A stretch of 64,000 nt of DNA from Zychaea mexicana (taxonomy: Eukaryota; Mucoromycota; Mucoromycetes; Mucorales; Lichtheimiaceae). The notes under the pieces are model-generated. The model did not search any database and was not told the DNA's origin. It saw only the letters and a program-made list of their open reading frames with translations. The translations under genes were made by a program, and so were the position numbers. Shown one piece after another: positions 22,082-33,044 of this stretch; the stretch's first letter is position 1, and every line of letters starts with the position of its first letter. The stretch is taken from assembly GCF_025766255.1 (NCBI RefSeq), contig NW_026516790.1, positions 1 through 64,000 of the forward strand. Direction: 5' to 3'.

Positions 22082-23373
22082 TAAAAGCCCTGCACAGTGA
22101 CGGTATACATTGGAACACTAATTATTAAGATGCAGCATTGATCGTAAAGAAATGCCCTGAGTGTCAAAAGTTTAATATTACAAAAGCAGGATATCATCCT
22201 CTACGTCCCATACATGCATATTTACCATGTGATCATTGGGCCATAGACCTAGCAGGACTATTCAAAACAACTTTCGCTGGTAATAATTATCTAACGGTTA
22301 TGGTAGATGTTTGCACACGCTTTTGCATTTTACGCCCCATACCAAATAAGTAATCTGATACCATTGCGAAAAAGTTAGTTGAAGTGTTTTGTGATTTCGG
22401 TTTTCCCTGTTACTTACAATCAGATAATGGAACCGAATTCGTCAATTCCATCATAAAGAAGCTAACAACAGTCACTATGCTGGATCATAGACTTAGTACA
22501 CTATATCACCCGCGTGGAAACGGAGTTTCTGAGCGTTGGGTCTCCACAACAGTTAATGCATTGAAAAAGAGCATTAGAGGAGCAGTAAAGGATTGGGACT
22601 TATTTGTTCCTAGTGTACAGCTTGCAACAAATGCAAAAATAGTAAAAAGACATGGATCCGCTCCATACACATTAATGTTTGCACGAAAGTTGAATGGTTT
22701 CGATGACTATACAAAAGATGGTCAATTAACACCTGCATCAGAAAAAATGCTCATGGAACGCATTAGCAATATGGAGAATATAGTTTTTCCTGCAATAAGC
22801 GAACGCGTACAAGCTCTTAATAAGGCACAGCAAAACAAGTTCGATAAAAAGCATCACTTAATAGAATTTCCACCTAACAGTCATGTAATGATTAAAGTGA
22901 GAGAAAAGGCAGGAAAACTAGACCTAGAATATGAAGGTCCATACACAGTAGTAAGACGCAACAGAGGTGGCGCATACATAATTAAGAATGAACAAAACGA
23001 GGTGATGGCACGCGAATATGCACCATCACAGCTAAAATTAATTTCTCAAGATGAAATTATACCTTGTGATGAACTATTTGAGGTGGAGTCTATAGTGGCT
23101 CATAGAGAGACGGCACCCGGCACATATGAGTATAAAGTACGCTGGAAGGGTTACAAACCAGATGAAGATACTTGGGAATTTAATGAAGCATTCACCCAAC
23201 GTGCCACAATAAACAATTATTGGAAACGGCTTAGAGAACAACCTAAGCAAAAACAGGCACAAAAACAAATCCAACACAAAAATAACAGCAAAACCACACA
23301 GTCTCTTAAAAGAAACCACAGTGGTGAAAAGACACGTTTTGTCAAGCACAAATCTGTTCGGGTACAAAAATAA
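22082..23373 (+). pseudogene. pol: Integrase with C-terminal chromodomain
   Basis: Integrase inserts the DNA copy, and the chromodomain steers it to marked chromatin. A zinc-type CPECQKF lies near 22152-22172. The catalytic core has DHWAIDLAG (Asp), LQSDNGTEFVN (Asp) and NGVSERW (Glu). The chromodomain sits near 23080-23200 with YEYKVRWKGYKPDEDTWE, the hallmark of chromoviruses, followed by a Lys/Gln-rich tail. One TAA after PIPNK sits where Gln is expected; the frame before 22138 is broken by two stops near 22081 and 22126. From 22384 to 23373 it is open. Confidence 0.92.
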
Positions 23374-23496
23374 GTAAATTTATATAGGTATTACACCTAC
23401 TGAATATATCCTACCTAATACCACAATTACAAATATCTCCCATAATACAATATACCAGGCAAAAGCAGCCCCTGAGTGCAACCTGGAAGGGGATGA

Positions 23497-23921
23497 TGTG
23501 GTAAACTAAGATCCGGTACAGACAGATGTCTTGATAGAAGGTTTCTCTTTACCGCACCGGGATCCAATAAGGGACACGGTTGCGCACATGTACCTAGCTG
23601 GATTGAAATTTGAATCCTTCATATAACTCAGTAAAGAAACCAAGTATGAAACAACCGTCCAAGAACACATCTCAAACCATCATAAAAGTTTTTTATTCGT
23701 TCTTACAGCAAAGCACCAGTAAGGTCCTTGCTGACAAAGAAGTTGATAAGCTTTCCACCTTCAGATCTATTTCTCCGTTAAGACCGAGTTCTCAAACAAT
23801 GTTTGAAAGTTAGATATAAAAGAAGATAGTTTCTATAGCTGATATTGTACTTTGTTCAATCTTTTGAATATAATCCATTCTCAAACGACTTATTTGTCTT
23901 TGTTTATTTCGATTTACCACA
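23497..23921 (+). repeat. 3' LTR of the chromovirus
   Basis: 425 bp, the partner of 11715-12139. TATATAAAAG-like sequence near 23812 and the polypurine tract just upstream fit an LTR. Confidence 0.93.
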
Positions 23922-23926
23922 ATACA

Positions 23927-24435
23927 TCCGGTTAGGGAGGATCTGTAAAAGCTTTCATCTATGCTTTAGATCCAGAAGTAGCTCGTTCTTCCGTCATTTA
24001 GTGCTAAGCTCTGTCATGCTGAGCAGAGAAAGGACGAAAAGACCGCAACCCAGCAAGCACCGATAGCAGCGATCTGACGTTTTAGGAAACTGTCATCTTA
24101 ATTTTGATGATTGTCTTCATGGCGACATTTTCCGAAGGATGATATCTGCCTTTACGAACTAGGTCATGATTGCCACCAAGATTTGAAATCACATGGATAT
24201 CCGTGAACGATGTAGTTTTTAATAGAAGTAAAAAAAGAGCAAGACATTAAAGATATAAAAGGGGCGAAAAAAAAAGTTGTTTGAAGACATACAATTCTAT
24301 TTAATATTGTTCCAGATAACGGTAGGCATTCCTAATATTCCTCACATATAGCTAGTTCTCTATTTCATACCGGTAATCACATACCTGTTTATTCACTAAT
24401 TACATACCTTGGTATAGCTACTCTAACCTTCCACC
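23927..24435. promoter_or_regulatory. Region upstream of the hAT transposase
   Basis: No gene seen. It lies between the retrotransposon target site and the hAT start codon, so it probably holds the hAT promoter and part of its left arm. AT-rich stretches occur near 24230-24300. I recognise no specific operator. Confidence 0.3.
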
Positions 24436-26829
24436 ATGAATCCGTCTTCTTTTTCCATCCCTGGTAAACGAAACTCCTCTGCTCTCGATAATGACTGGTC
24501 TGATGAAGTAAGTTGACCCTTTATTCTATAAGAATATCAGTATATCCTCACTTACCTGATCCAACACATTTATTTGACTTTTAATAGGATTCGTCAATGC
24601 CTGACCATATGGGTAGCTCGCCTTCCACAGCCCGCCAGTTTTCTGCTATATCCACCGACCATGACAATGAGGCAATTGACAACACCAGTGACGGCGAAAC
24701 CGATGCATTGACCTCCCTGCAACACCAGCCGAAAGGAAAAGGGGTTAAAGCACGCAAGAGCTGGCTGTACAAATGGTTCGAGGGTGTAAACGACGCCCAG
24801 AATATCACCTACTACTACTGCCGCTATCCCATAGGAGACACGTTCTGCAATAAAAAGTACAAGGATCCATAAGGAGCAACCACCGGTCTTATAAAACATT
24901 TCTTGAAGCACGGTATCACTAAGGACACACCCGTCGATGCACCACCAAAAGATAATACACTCCACACTTACTTGGGAGGCAGCACCATGCCGCGTTTCCA
25001 ACAGTTTGATCCAGAGGTCTTCCGCAGGGTGCTGTGTTTGTTCATTGTGTCTGCTGCATTGCCATTCATGATTGTCAAAAACCCCTACTTCCAGCGATTG
25101 TTAAACCTCGTGCACTCAGCCCCAAGTCTCACCCACGTCAAACTTCCAAGCGACAGTACTGCCTGCCATGATTTGCTTACCATGTACCAGGTTCAGCGAA
25201 GCCGTATTGATGTCATCCTGCAAGCTCAGCCGTGCCTCTTATACACTGTCGATGCTTGGACAAGTGAATGGAAGGTTCCGTTTCTTGGTATCACTGCCCA
25301 CTGGATCGATGACGACTGGAACCAACAATCCATTGCCTTAGGTCTCCAGCTTCTCTCCGGCCCTCACACTGGTGCCAACATGGCGGGGGCGTTCCTGAAA
25401 GTTTTGAACGATTGGAACCTCGTGTCCAAGCCGTTCTTTCTGACTACCGACAATGCATCCAATATGACGACAATGGCTACAGAGATTGAACTTGCTGTTG
25501 GACGCGATGTCTTTGATGCCGAAGAGAATCGTATCCCCTGCATCACGCATATAATCAATTTGGCGGTGCAAGCAGTCCTCCACAAAGGTTTAGAAGCGGA
25601 AGCGTACGACAATGCAGAGCAAGCCTTGGACAGTAACAACTAAGAAATAACTACAACCATCAATGCAGGTAAATAAGCAAAAAAAAGCAATATCCACCCA
25701 TCAACATGTGTATAGTAATTAAACTTAATTTACCTTAGGCAAAACGTTGCGTAAGCTTCGCAAAGGGATTGTTGCCATCAGAGCGTCTCAACAAAGACTG
25801 GATCATTATCATAGCTCGTTCAAGGTCGTTGCCTACCAACATCCAACTACTGACGATAACGACGAAGCCGTAGATCAGGACGAGATTGAAGATCGCTGTG
25901 AGCTGGTATTGGACGTTCGCACTAGTTGGAATTGCACATATGCCATGCTCCGAAGAGCTCTTACAGTCAAGCGTGCATACAATACGACGTGCCGGAATCT
26001 CGAGGCCCTTCAAGGATACTTCTTGACATATGACGAATAGACATGTCTGGAGAAGGTGGCCGAGTTACTCCATGAGTTCGCCCGAATGACCCCATTGCTG
26101 TCTGGCGCTAGCTACGCAACTATGAACCTGGTCATTCTTGCTTACAACTGTTTGCTTGAAAAGCTCGAACTATACATGGATAAATGGGAGGATGTAGGTT
26201 ATAACTCTATATATGCGTATTTCCATCAAACACTATTTATCACATACTTACACGACTACTTCTTTATATGTTAGACGTGGCCTGAGCTGGTGCACGCAAC
26301 ACAATGCGGTTAGGAAAAGCTCAAAGGGTACTACTGCAAGGCTCAAGGCCACTCTTTTGCCGTTGCTACTGCCATGGACCCTCGATTAAAATACGAATGG
26401 TGGGAAGACGAGAACTGGGGAGAGTATCGCGAGGAGGCTATTGAGATGGTGCAGAAGACATGGCAAACATATAAGCCATCAAGAACGCAAGAACCTTCCC
26501 CATCAAACCCGGATGCGTTGATCAAGAAGAGGAGATCGAACACGGACCAGCTGGAAAGATATGTTTCCACGGATACAGTAATCGACGAGTCCGACGGTGA
26601 GTATACTTCGATCGTTTTGGAGTTCTGACGGAGGGACGTGAACAGTGGCCAAGAGTTGAGGCAAATGGCACGCCGATACTTGGCGATTCCAGCCTCATCA
26701 ACAGGATCTGAACGGCTTTTCTCCCATGCCAAGCAATACATCCCAAGTGAACGGAATCGGCTTGGGTATAGCAAACTGGAAGCAAGTGTGCTGCTCGACT
26801 CGTGGTCCAAGTATTTTGGTAAAGATTAA
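24436..26829 (+). pseudogene. hAT transposase with BED-type finger
   Basis: This is a cut-and-paste transposase. Exons: 24436-24507 (starts MNPSSFSIPG), 24588-25668, 25739-26197 and 26275-26829, joined by GT-AG introns of 80, 70 and 77 bp. A BED-like zinc finger lies near 24810-24910 (CRYPIGDTFCNKKY then LIKHFLKHG). The core has LLYTVDAWTSEW (Asp) and FFLTTDNASNM (Asp). The C-terminal dimerisation motif YLAIPASSTGSERLFS lies near 26678-26725. It is broken by TAA after KYKDP, TAA after DSNN, TAG after TYDE, TAG after ATQCG and TGA after VLEF. Otherwise it is full length (~700 codons), so it was probably active recently. Confidence 0.88.
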
Positions 26830-27338
26830 GAAGGAGTTACTGTTCGCCGTTTCCACGTTGTGTTAGAGAAAACAAACAGCGGTTCTACAATTCTTCGCAC
26901 TCACCCTCCCTTTTTTACTTCCCTTTCCCTTGACCCACGGTTACCTACAAAAAAAATTCCACTTCCATTTCCCTCCCTTTTTTTCATTATTTCAAAGCCC
27001 AGCTAGTGCCATTGCCTCATTGATCGTTCGACTTCTTTATTACTTCCTTCCAGTAGCTATGCCCTGGTTGCTTTTTCTTCTTCCCTATCCTCTTCTTTTT
27101 TTCTGATGTTTACTACTGCTAAAATTAATAAATGCCACCTTGTACCATCTAAAGCTTACTTTTCAGTAATTTGTATTCAAAACTTAACTCTATACTCAGA
27201 TTTCGGATTTGATACAGTTTTATACGAAACGGATTCGGATCCCATATTTACAATCCGGATCCATTCCGGATTGCAAAAGAGCTGATCTGTTTTATACGAA
27301 ATGGATTCGGAATCGCTCGATCTGTTTCGAATCCATTA
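26830..27338. other. hAT right arm, non-coding
   Basis: Pyrimidine-rich sequence follows the transposase stop. From about 27195 GGATTCG/ATCCG words resembling the left arm at 10050-10200 appear. I read it as the subterminal region of the hAT element. Confidence 0.45.
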
Positions 27339-28451
27339 ATGACGACCCCTACAACTGATATGATGGCGAATTTTGGGATACAAGAGCAATCTCACATCCA
27401 ACGTGAAACATCATCTTTCGAGATTTGCACACTTATTATCATCAATAGTTCCACGCTGCAAACACCACGAGCACAATATAAGTTTATCGCTGCATACCAA
27501 AAAGCAGTGCACGCTTTGGTGCCAGTTCATATACCATCCGAGAAAGTCTTATTCACAGATCTTTTAGAAAAGCATTTCTCGCATCATAAATCCAAATCTG
27601 ACGATTATGTCAGGTTTACAAAGATTTGGTCACAGCATATCAATGGAACAGAAATATTTTATAAAGCACCAAAGCATTTACAAAGCTGACATAACCTTAC
27701 CAAAGAAAATGATAATACCAATAAAACAATTAAAAACAACATAGAAGAACTGGATGAAATGCACAAAACATTCAACTCCTCATCGAGAAAAAGAGCAGCT
27801 TCATCTACATAGCAACAACAACCATATCTACCTAAGTCATCCCACACTCAGCACTTCCAGTCACAGAATGCATCAGGCGAAGTCATTCAAACTACTTCAC
27901 CTAGCTCCCTTTCAATGCGCCCAATATCTAACACTAGCATCCGACCACAACTCCCTCCTATCCTAGCACAACAGCCAAATCATCTGATACTATATCACAC
28001 ACAAACCTAGGGCAACTTTATACCTCAACAGCAGCAGCTATTATTCACATACCAGCAACAACAGCAGCAAATACATTTAACCAACTTCCAACAATAGCAA
28101 CAACCTCTACCACAGTATACTTTTGTGCAGCATCCAAGTTTAAATCCGTATCAATCACAGTATCAAACACATATTTTCTTTCAACATCAACAACGAAATC
28201 TAAGTAGTATTCATCATAATATACAACCAATAATGCTGAAAAACATAACAAGTAGCAACTCCTCTGCCAGCACCAATATACTTAGTGGGCTGCGTAAGTG
28301 GCACAAAAAAACATGCAAAACATGTAACCGATCAGACTGCAATGGTAAAACCAAAGGTGCTCAAAATTGCCAGCATATGTGTACACAGTGTCATAAACCG
28401 AGCTACTATAGCAAAACCAGTGGCTCACAATACTATTCAACATATCGATGA
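27339..28451 (+). pseudogene. Gln-rich protein with C-terminal Cys-rich motif
   Basis: I do not recognise a characterised function. The first part (27339-27689) contains PRAQYKFIAAYQKAVHAL and VRFTKIWSQHINGTEIFYK, which looks like a folded N-terminal domain. A stop after KHLQS is followed in the same or nearby frames by acidic and then Gln-rich low-complexity sequence (27690-28240). The C-terminus (28300-28451) carries TCKTCNRSDCNGK and CQHMCTQCHK, likely zinc-binding. At least three in-frame stops interrupt it. It sits immediately right of the hAT terminus, so its 5' end may have been cut by that insertion. It could be a DNA-binding protein of a lineage-specific family. Confidence 0.4.
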
Positions 28452-28520
28452 TTAGCTCTATATATTTTATATCACTTTAACACCATATTGCTATCATTAA
28501 TGAGTATCTTTGCACCCCGA

Positions 28521-28536
28521 ACACTAGATCTAGTGT
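28521..28536. repeat. Palindrome ACACTAGATCTAGTGT, outer left
   Basis: A perfect 16-bp palindrome near the left end of the piggyBac element, repeated at 30988-31003. The related 18-bp palindromes lie at 28705-28722 and 30958-30975. It is probably a transposase-binding or end-recognition site. Confidence 0.75.
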
Positions 28537-28704
28537 CTCCTTTGAGTGTTTATAGCAGTTGCAGTTTTCGCTATTTTTTCCTCATATTTCAATATATACA
28601 GCATAGGGCCATGATATACCTACATGTCATTGGATATGTTTCAGAACGTATTGTTTGCTTTGTTATACATCTTTCAATTCGGTCGGTAACAGGTGGTAAT
28701 TTTA

Positions 28705-28722
28705 GACACTAGATCTAGTGTC
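28705..28722. repeat. Palindrome GACACTAGATCTAGTGTC, inner left
   Basis: A perfect 18-bp palindrome sharing the CACTAGATCTAGTG core with three other sites in the element. Confidence 0.75.
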
Positions 28723-28824
28723 TACTTCGGGACTGTTTATATTCTTCAAAACAAAAGAAAAGAGGTGAAAAAAGATGATACAATAGTAGAATGGCACAAT
28801 TAAAATTATTCTATATAAGTTTTA

Positions 28825-30812
28825 TCATTGATGTTGTGTTTGTTTTGCTTGTAGGTGAATTCTATAACAACTACCTTTGCATAGACCCTTTGTCGGAGTG
28901 CAGCTGCAGTACAACGTGCTTTTTGCTTTGCAGATATAGCAAATCCACTGGCGAGAATACTTTTTGCCAGTTGCCTTGACAACGCGTTGGCCAATGGATA
29001 ACAGATCACGTATCTCATTCTCTTGGTCCTGCTGCTGTTGTTCTTCGGTTTCCGTTGCCATTTTTACACTTAATCGATATTCGAATATCATCTTAGTACA
29101 GAGCTGCTCTCGAAATGCGAAGTGAGTAATGTTTCTTTTCTCTGGTGGTCCGAATGATCGCCATACAAGAAAAGCATTTGCTTCTGCTAAAGCCAAAAAG
29201 AAAGAAAAGGCTCGGATCTCCTAGGAACGTGTGCGAATAATATCATGGTATGATGTCATGTTATCGCGGTTGTTGTTATTGATATCTACTGCGCCTTTTC
29301 CAGCATTGTAGTCGTCAAAAACAGTTGGACGATGGAAGGTCGCAAGATAGCTTTGGTTTCCCCGCTTCATGACATGAGTCACCTCTGAGCCCAGTGTTGT
29401 TGTGCTGCAAGTGCTGATGACGCACTGCGGTATTCTGTCACGAAGAATACAGATGGCCATAAGGACCTCATCGATGGTTCCAACCAGCGAAATTGAAGAT
29501 CCAGCTTCCTCCCCAAGTTGAGACAGCAAATCACGAGGTACATTGCGCGGCCAGTGTGCTCTCTTCTTCATTGCCATAATGCTGTAGAGCCCATGCTGAT
29601 AAAGAACAGTGGCACATGCAGGAGTTCCAAACCAGGAATCAGCAAGAACTGTTCTTCTAGTCGCAAACCAAGGTTCGGAGAGGCACAAAACGGTGGAGAT
29701 GACAGTACCTTGATCACCAAACTTTTTCTACTGAAATGTTTTCTCGCTGATATCGAGACGAATAATGATGTTGGTCGTTGCATCAGCAAGTGTTTTAAAT
29801 TCTTGACCAACAGGATGGGGTTTGGAAATGATCTCCTTGACATTGGGATTCGCGAAACCTTTCCAACCTATTGGTTCATACTCTCATCAATTGTCAACAT
29901 GCTTCCAGGTTCCAAGGCATCAACCAGATTTGCATTGTACTCGTCAACAAATGCACGAATAGGAATCAAAGGATCTTCGGCTCATCTTGATTGCATAATA
30001 TTTGGATGCTCTAGTATATGAGCTGCAAGAATGGCGTCAAATCGGCGTCTTGACATCCATCGTCCAAAGTTAAGGGGAGAAGGAACCAATATCGTTGGAT
30101 GTGTTCTCCAATAAAAGCCTCTGTCACTGCAGGGGAGCCATGCCATAATACTCCAAAGTCCAATCCAAAGGAAGTACTCAGTGGGGGTAAGTTCGCGCCA
30201 GTTTGGGACATCTATGGCAGCGGCTTGGGCATTGATAGTAGGAATGCAATATGTCGTGATATACATCATTAGGAGGAACCTCTTAAAGAAAGTAAGAGGC
30301 GTCTCAAAGATGGAATTGGCCACATTCAAAATGGCAGCTTCCTTGTATGACGGCCTTGTAGAACGCCTGTCGATCGTTACACGTTCACTGATCCAAATTT
30401 CTTCTTCTTCTTCAATGTCCCCTTCCTGCAAGTGCTCTTCAACCAATTCTCCTTTGTCACTGGATTCATCACTTGCCGACTCATAGTCAATACCGAAATC
30501 CACAAGGGCACTCGTATCTCCTGTTTGCATCCTAGAAACAATACCAGTAGGACTTTCATCCTCCCCAGACAGGTTTTTTTCGCATTTGATATTGCCTGCC
30601 TTGATCTTGTAGATTGACCCCTCAAAACCAACAATGCGGATGCCGAGCACTACCGAGTTACCAATGGTTTCAACCGAGGAGATCGTTCCATACAAGCATT
30701 CCTTGTTTGTCTTTGTCGTTCTTAACGCTATGGCATCCCTGGTCGTCTGAAGCGCTCTTGGTAAGAAGGACACGAATGATCCTGGAGCGTGATGTGAAAT
30801 GTCTTTAGGCAT
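28825..30812 (-). pseudogene. piggyBac transposase (DDE_Tnp_1_7 type)
   Basis: It catalyses precise excision and insertion at TTAA. An acidic N-terminus (GDIEEEEEIWISE) precedes the core. Catalytic sites seen: LTIDESMNQ near 29895-29870 (first Asp) and VLADSWFGT near 29655-29630 (second Asp), with KGAVDINNNNRDN near 29290 fitting the third acidic position. The C-terminus has a Cys-rich finger, CYICKAKSTLYCSC then CKGSC, near 28955-28870. Breaks: TGA after IMQSR, TAG for the Trp after MNQ, a single-base deletion near 29868, TAG after KTFQ and TAG for Trp after RTRS. Without these the protein would be about 660 residues, a normal size. Confidence 0.9.
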
Positions 30813-30957
30813 GATCTTCTGACTCGAATTGGGAATGAATGTACTAAGTAGATATTATTTTTCTACTGCAGAATAATTTTTATGATGCTTTACTGTCTTT
30901 TTGCGTTTTGCTGATGTCATGCGCAATTTTATTGGGCGAGACTAAAAGGTTAAACAC

Positions 30958-30975
30958 GGCACTAGATCTAGTGCC
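30958..30975. repeat. Palindrome GGCACTAGATCTAGTGCC, inner right
   Basis: A perfect 18-bp palindrome 146 bp upstream of the transposase start. It could double as an operator for the transposase promoter. Confidence 0.75.
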
Positions 30976-30987
30976 AAATTGGCTCAA

Positions 30988-31003
30988 ACACTAGATCTAG
31001 TGT
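30988..31003. repeat. Palindrome ACACTAGATCTAGTGT, outer right
   Basis: Identical to the outer left palindrome, 18 bp inside the right TTAA. Confidence 0.75.
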
Positions 31004-31024
31004 CGGTGATAATTTAGAGATTAA

Positions 31025-31368
31025 ATATCTTTGAAACGTCCTCTTAAAGTATAGAAAATAAGCTCCTCTCTCAACACCCTTCTTTTATTGTTATCTGGCA
31101 TATAGTATGTCTGCTATCATACTTTTATCCAATACAATCTTCTTCCTATAATAAACAATTGATTTATGCTATATACAAATTACTTCTTTTTTTCTTTTTC
31201 TAAAAAGTTCCCCTTTAGGGAACTTTTCTAAAAAAATCAATTTAATTTCTTAGACCCATACATACTACCTGAGCCCTACTATTACTCTTTTGTGATCTCT
31301 CTTTCTATTGGCTACGGTACCTATCCACCAAAAAGACTTTGTGACAACATTTCAAAACATGACACGTT
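31025..31368. other. Spacer with one strong hairpin
   Basis: No gene. AAAAGTTCCC-CTTTA-GGGAACTTTT at 31203-31227 forms a perfect 10-bp stem. A T-run on the minus strand (A5 at 31330-31334) lies about 35 nt past the tRNA 3' end and can serve as its RNA polymerase III terminator. Confidence 0.5.
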
Positions 31369-31451
31369 TGCCTCCTATGTGAATCGAACACACGACCTTT
31401 GCTTTGACCCGCAATACGAGAGCAACGCTCTGCCAGCTGAGCTAAAGAGGC
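31369..31451 (-). tRNA. tRNA-Thr(CGT) with a 10-nt intron
   Basis: Read on the minus strand: acceptor GCCTCTT pairs with AGGAGGC (one G-U), discriminator A. The D arm is GCTC/GAGC with an A box TAGCTCAGCTGG. The anticodon stem is TTGCT/AGCAA around loop CTCGTA-A with anticodon CGT. A 10-nt intron, TTGCGGGTCA, follows position 37, the canonical place. The variable loop is AGGTC, and the T arm is GTGTG/CACAT with loop TTCGATT. The genomic sequence does not encode CCA, as usual in eukaryotes. All stems pair, so it is probably functional and is the one clear host gene here. Confidence 0.9.
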
Positions 31452-32454
31452 GAGACGTCTGACACGAAGTGTGTGAAGCTTTCCGGCCTCATTCATTTCT
31501 GACGAACGAATTCTGGCTTCGGCCAATCATGGACGATTTCGGTGGCGGATCTTTCTGCCGGCGATGGTCATGCGATCCACAGGTTCCCCCCCCAACTCCC
31601 CACAATTCTTCTCGCACCCCCCATCCGGGGATTATCATACTTCTTTTTCCCTTTCTGTCAGTTCCCTTTATTTTTCTTATTTCCCTTAGCTCTTTTTCTG
31701 TAAATAATTCTGTCATTTCCTCTCGCGTCATTTTACATTCCTTCAACTCTAAATCGTGCCGGCCATAGGCGCCGAATATTATTTCTTCTTTATGCTTCTT
31801 TTAACGGGGCCCGTCCCCTATATTTCTATCCGTCCTTACTTTCCATATTATACTCTCTCACGTACTCATGCTACCTGCCCTGCGTAGTTTATATTATTCT
31901 CCGTTGTCATTTTCCCTCGTTACCCTCACCTTGTTACCATGACCCTGTAATTTCATGGCCCCTCTTATTTTCCGTCGTACTCCCTCTCTTATGTTTCTAT
32001 CCGTCGTATAGACATTGCTATATTCATTTCCCTATTTTTCCGTCTTCTACTCCGTCCAAACTACCCAATAGAGATCGTTGTCCTCTGTATCTGGCGTCGT
32101 TCTCGGCCGAGCGCGCCCAGTCGACAAGGTGTATAAAAGGGGATTAACCCCATAATAAAATAGAGATTAAGCGTTTTCAGACATATATTCGTGGATTGAC
32201 AATTGACATCGGAAGTGGAACTTGCCGTTATTGTAATCGTGTATCTGTGTATTAGTATTTCGCGTTCATCATACCCCTGATTCCTTTTTATTTTCTGAAT
32301 TCTGTCTATTTGTATTTTACCGCATATCAACCCTATTCTTCTGAACCCTTTCTACCTTTTCCCCTTTTTATATACTACCTTTTGTCCTTTTCCAAACACC
32401 ACACGTGTCACGTCTGTCGAGTATTGCGCGCGGTTAAGACCCATTCCTTTTATA
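31452..32454. other. Pyrimidine-rich non-coding region upstream of the tRNA
   Basis: About 1 kb strongly biased to C/T on the plus strand (for example 31580-32060), with a TATA-like GTATAAAAGGGG near 32131 and no credible frame. It could be a decayed solo LTR or other element end, since retroelements often land upstream of tRNA genes. No paired terminus or target duplication was found. Confidence 0.3.
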
Positions 32455-33044
32455 CAGCGTTTTGTGTCTGAAACCATAAAATTTCTAGGGGGTGTAATAT
32501 AGAGATGAACACTGGTGCGAAATACTGTATTTGATTGGTTGGAGAGTAGAAATGATTCGTGATAAACAGACTCTCCCTGGTGAGAAATTAAGGGCGTCTA
32601 ATAGCTCACTTCCTTTTTTTTCATGGGCGATGGACGCTGTCTAAGAACGCATCAGGCTTATTTTCATAGTATGAATCAATCCTATATTCATCACAACAAA
32701 ATTTCATTTAACAGAGGTCTTCCCTCACGGCTAACTTCCTTTTCCCCGTGGGCGACGGAGGGCATTCAACAGCACACTACGCTTGCTTCCCAGACACCAA
32801 TCGAGCTTTTTCATCCATAACAACAAGACATTCAAATAACAGCGTGACATGTTCCACTAGTACGCAGCCAATTTTTAGAGCTTCAAAATCTATTTTGTGA
32901 CAAGGCTTTCTGAATCTACAGTGGATCAATTCCTTCCTGCATCTCATTCTTTTTTTTTCGTCCAACAGGTAAACTCGCATTGCTGGCCATACCAGCTGTA
33001 CTGCCATAGTCCAAGCGTGAAGACTGAAAATTTTAGCAAGTGCA
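32455..33044 (+). repeat. Left 590-bp terminal inverted repeat
   Basis: Matches 40675-40086 in reverse. It contains the 3' end of the minus-strand frame 32777-33136; the right repeat has the same 76-codon tail with two amino-acid differences. Confidence 0.9.

Larger units (their letters stand above)
11715..23921 (+). mobile_element. Ty3-type chromovirus LTR retrotransposon
   Basis: Two 425-bp LTRs begin TGTGGTAAA and end TTTACCACA. The 5-bp target duplication ATACA is exact at 11710-11714 and 23922-23926. The internal order is gag, protease, reverse transcriptase, RNase H, integrase, chromodomain, the Ty3/gypsy (Metaviridae) order. A purine-rich tract, GGAAGGGGATGA, precedes the 3' LTR at 23485-23496. 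I did not identify the primer-binding site. About 6.5 kb of the 12.2 kb is later insertion (12511-14064 and 15610-20519). Several internal stops make it non-autonomous today. Confidence 0.93.
10042..27351 (+). mobile_element. Probable hAT element carrying a nested retrotransposon
   Basis: The left edge reads TAGGGACCGGCATTGAATCC. The right edge, read in reverse, begins TAGGGGTCGTCATTAATGG, an imperfect terminal inverted repeat. Both ends continue in degenerate GGATTCG/ATCCG-rich DNA (10050-10200 and 27200-27345). A hAT transposase lies in the right arm. The span is about 17.3 kb, but 12.2 kb of it is the LTR retrotransposon at 11715-23921, whose ATACA target duplication shows insertion into pre-existing DNA. 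Removing it leaves about 5.1 kb, normal for a hAT. I could not find a clean 8-bp target duplication, so the element limits remain inference. Confidence 0.45.
28497..31024 (-). mobile_element. piggyBac-type element
   Basis: A piggyBac-family transposase lies between two pairs of palindromes with the core CACTAGATCTAGTG (28521-28536, 28705-28722, 30958-30975, 30988-31003). TTAA, the piggyBac target, lies outside each outer palindrome at 28497-28500 and 31021-31024, and the terminal ~20 bp resemble each other weakly in inverted orientation. The superfamily is clear; the exact ends are less so. Confidence 0.7.

Noticed and set aside
10033..27360. 8-bp hAT target duplication
   Set aside because: Several alignments of the flanks (for example TGATTGGT against ATGATGGC) are only weakly similar; not convincing.
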